64,000 nt of DNA from Neoaquamicrobium sediminum (GTDB lineage: Bacteria > Pseudomonadota > Alphaproteobacteria > Rhizobiales > Rhizobiaceae). Position 1 is the first letter of the stretch, and every line of letters begins with the position of its first letter. The DNA lies in assembly GCF_013240295.1 (NCBI RefSeq), contig NZ_JABETK010000002.1:2108001-2172000 (forward strand), written 5' to 3'. Below the pieces are notes generated by a model. That model was not told the origin of the DNA, did not search any database, and saw only the letters and a program-made list of their open reading frames with translations. Positions 62,877 through 64,000 of the stretch are shown here, one piece after another. Made by a program: the position numbers and the translations under genes.

Positions 62877-62904
62877 ATGATACAGTTCGATGACGATCCT
62901 GCAA
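62877..62904 (-). promoter_or_regulatory. candidate promoter of the Pot-type operon
   Basis: On the minus strand TTGCAG (62904-62899), 16 bases, then TATCAT (62882-62877) resemble sigma-70 boxes. A start near 62870 would give a leader of about 40 bases before the binding-protein gene. Confidence 0.45.
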
Positions 62905-63021
62905 TTGACTCGATAGGCTGATGGCCGCACGGACCAGCCGGCTAACTGATTACCTGCGCATTTTCAGTGACGTGTTCCGCCCTGGCGACAAGCCGACGCG
63001 ACAAATTGGCTTCGGGAAGTG

Positions 63022-63053
63022 ACAAAAAACCCGGCGCTTCCGCCGGGTTTTTC
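63022..63053 (-). terminator. rho-independent terminator of pntB
   Basis: AAAAACCCGGCG (63025-63036), loop CTTC, and CGCCGGGTTTTT (63041-63052) form a 12-bp stem; read leftward it is followed by TTTTTT. It closes the pnt operon 24 bases after the pntB stop. Confidence 0.85.
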
Positions 63054-63076
63054 ATATTCGGAAAGGAGCGTGGGCC

Positions 63077-64000
63077 TTAGTGGTCCATCGCCTTGACGAT
63101 CTCTTCCGTCATCTTCTTGGCGTCGCCCAGCAGCATCATCGTGCCGTCCTTATAGAACAGCGTGTTGTCGATGCCGGCGTAGCCGGACCCCAGCGAGCGC
63201 TTGACGAACAGGCAAGTGCGCGCCTTGTCCACGTCGAGGATCGGCATGCCGTAGATCGGGCTCGACTTGTCGTCGCGCGCGGACGGGTTGGTCACGTCGT
63301 TGGCGCCAATCACATAGGCGACGTCGGCCTGCGCGAACTCGGAGTTGATGTCCTCCAGTTCGAACACCTCGTCATAGGGCACATTGGCTTCGGCCAGCAG
63401 CACGTTCATGTGGCCGGGCATGCGGCCGGCGACCGGATGGATCGCGTATTTCACCTCGACGCCGGCGGCCTTGAGCTTGTCGGCCATTTCGCGCAACGCG
63501 TGCTGGGCCTGCGCAACCGCCATGCCATAGCCGGGCACGATGATGACCTTCTGCGCGTTCATCATCAGATAGGCCGCGTCATCGGCCGAACCCTGCTTCA
63601 CCGTGCGTTCGATGCCGTCGTCGGCTGCCGCGGCCGTCTCGCCGCCGAAACCGCCGAGGATGACGGAGATGAACGAGCGGTTCATGCCCTTGCACATGAT
63701 GTAGCTGAGGATCGCGCCCGAGGAGCCGACGAGCGCGCCGGTGATGATGAGCGCGAGATTGCCGAGCGTGAAGCCGAGGGCTGCGGCGGCCCAGCCCGAA
63801 TAGGAATTCAGCATCGATACGACGACTGGCATATCCGCGCCACCGATCGGAATGATGAGCAGTATGCCGAGCAGCAGCGACAGAAGCACGATCAGCCAGA
63901 ACACCGTCGTCGACTGCGTGGTCACCATCATGATGACCAGCACCACCAGCGCGATGCCGATGCCGGCATTGATCACGTGGCGCATGGGCAGCAGGATCGG
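63077..64000 (-). CDS. pntB: NAD(P) transhydrogenase beta subunit, N-terminus beyond window
   Basis: The last 308 or so residues of PntB, the membrane and NADP-binding subunit of proton-translocating transhydrogenase, which uses the proton gradient to reduce NADP+ with NADH. Several membrane helices are followed by the soluble domain [27 protein letters not shown] binds NADP(H), and [24 protein letters not shown] and [13 protein letters not shown] are conserved PntB blocks. The gene continues past 64000, where pntA would be expected upstream. Confidence 0.96.
   Translation of the reverse strand, partial: PILLPMRHVINAGIGIALVVLVIMMVTTQSTTVFWLIVLLSLLLGILLIIPIGGADMPVVVSMLNSYSGWAAAALGFTLGNLALIITGALVGSSGAILSYIMCKGMNRSFISVILGGFGGETAAAADDGIERTVKQGSADDAAYLMMNAQKVIIVPGYGMAVAQAQHALREMADKLKAAGVEVKYAIHPVAGRMPGHMNVLLAEANVPYDEVFELEDINSEFAQADVAYVIGANDVTNPSARDDKSSPIYGMPILDVDKARTCLFVKRSLGSGYAGIDNTLFYKDGTMMLLGDAKKMTEEIVKAMDH

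Overview
The window is GC-rich, gene-dense chromosomal DNA from an alphaproteobacterium, most likely of the order Hyphomicrobiales (rhizobia-like, Phyllobacteriaceae-type gene content). The pointers are a CpdR cell-cycle response regulator, a small heat-shock gene with a ROSE-like leader and RpoH-like promoter, a MltB/DUF459 pair, gltB-gltD, a four-subunit sarcosine oxidase operon, and several Liv/Pot-type ABC importers. Species cannot be named from the sequence alone. I see no insertion sequence, prophage, CRISPR array, plasmid origin or rRNA operon.

Layout. 1-5.8 kb: cell-envelope genes (KpsF/KdsD-type sugar isomerase cut by the window edge, an outer-membrane beta-barrel protein, galU, a MltB-type lytic transglycosylase, a DUF459 SGNH-like protein). 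5.8-12.1 kb: gltB-gltD glutamate synthase. 12.6-18.5 kb: threonine aldolase, GFA protein, Hsp20, an alpha/beta hydrolase, a HisN-like phosphatase, N-formylglutamate amidohydrolase, CpdR. 18.6 kb: tRNA-Val(GAC). 19-24.7 kb: a VOC protein, then an iron alcohol dehydrogenase, an aldehyde dehydrogenase and a glutamine-synthetase-like ligase beside a divergent RpiR regulator; together these could oxidise a gamma-glutamylated amine or amino alcohol. 24.9-29.2 kb: a periplasmic adaptor and RND pump.

29.5-43.5 kb is the most interesting block. A TetR regulator and a perfect 7+7 bp dyad sit between two divergent units. The leftward unit runs TetR, acyl-CoA dehydrogenase, two zinc-type oxidoreductases, livHMGF, an acyl-CoA synthetase and a Liv-type binding protein. 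The rightward unit runs SDR, MaoC hydratase, aminoglycoside-phosphotransferase-like kinase, SDR. The kinase plus acyl-CoA dehydrogenase pairing resembles the phosphorylate-and-eliminate route for 4-hydroxyacyl-CoA (bacterial Lva, animal ACAD10/11).

43.5-64 kb: a HAD phosphatase, a CHASE-PAS-GGDEF-EAL protein, the sarcosine oxidase operon (soxB, an inserted alpha/beta hydrolase, soxD, soxA, soxG), an SDR, rpsU, a TPR lipoprotein, an NQO-type oxidoreductase, a SufR-like cysteine-bearing regulator with MFS and LysE exporters behind a 13-bp-arm dyad, a Pot-type polyamine ABC importer, and pntB cut by the window edge.

A quality warning applies throughout. Twelve genes are split by frameshifts, eleven of them net minus-one, and at most of them adding one base to a short homopolymer restores the protein. 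This pattern, hitting even gltB and gltD, points to sequencing error rather than gene decay, so I annotate these genes as single full-length CDSs.
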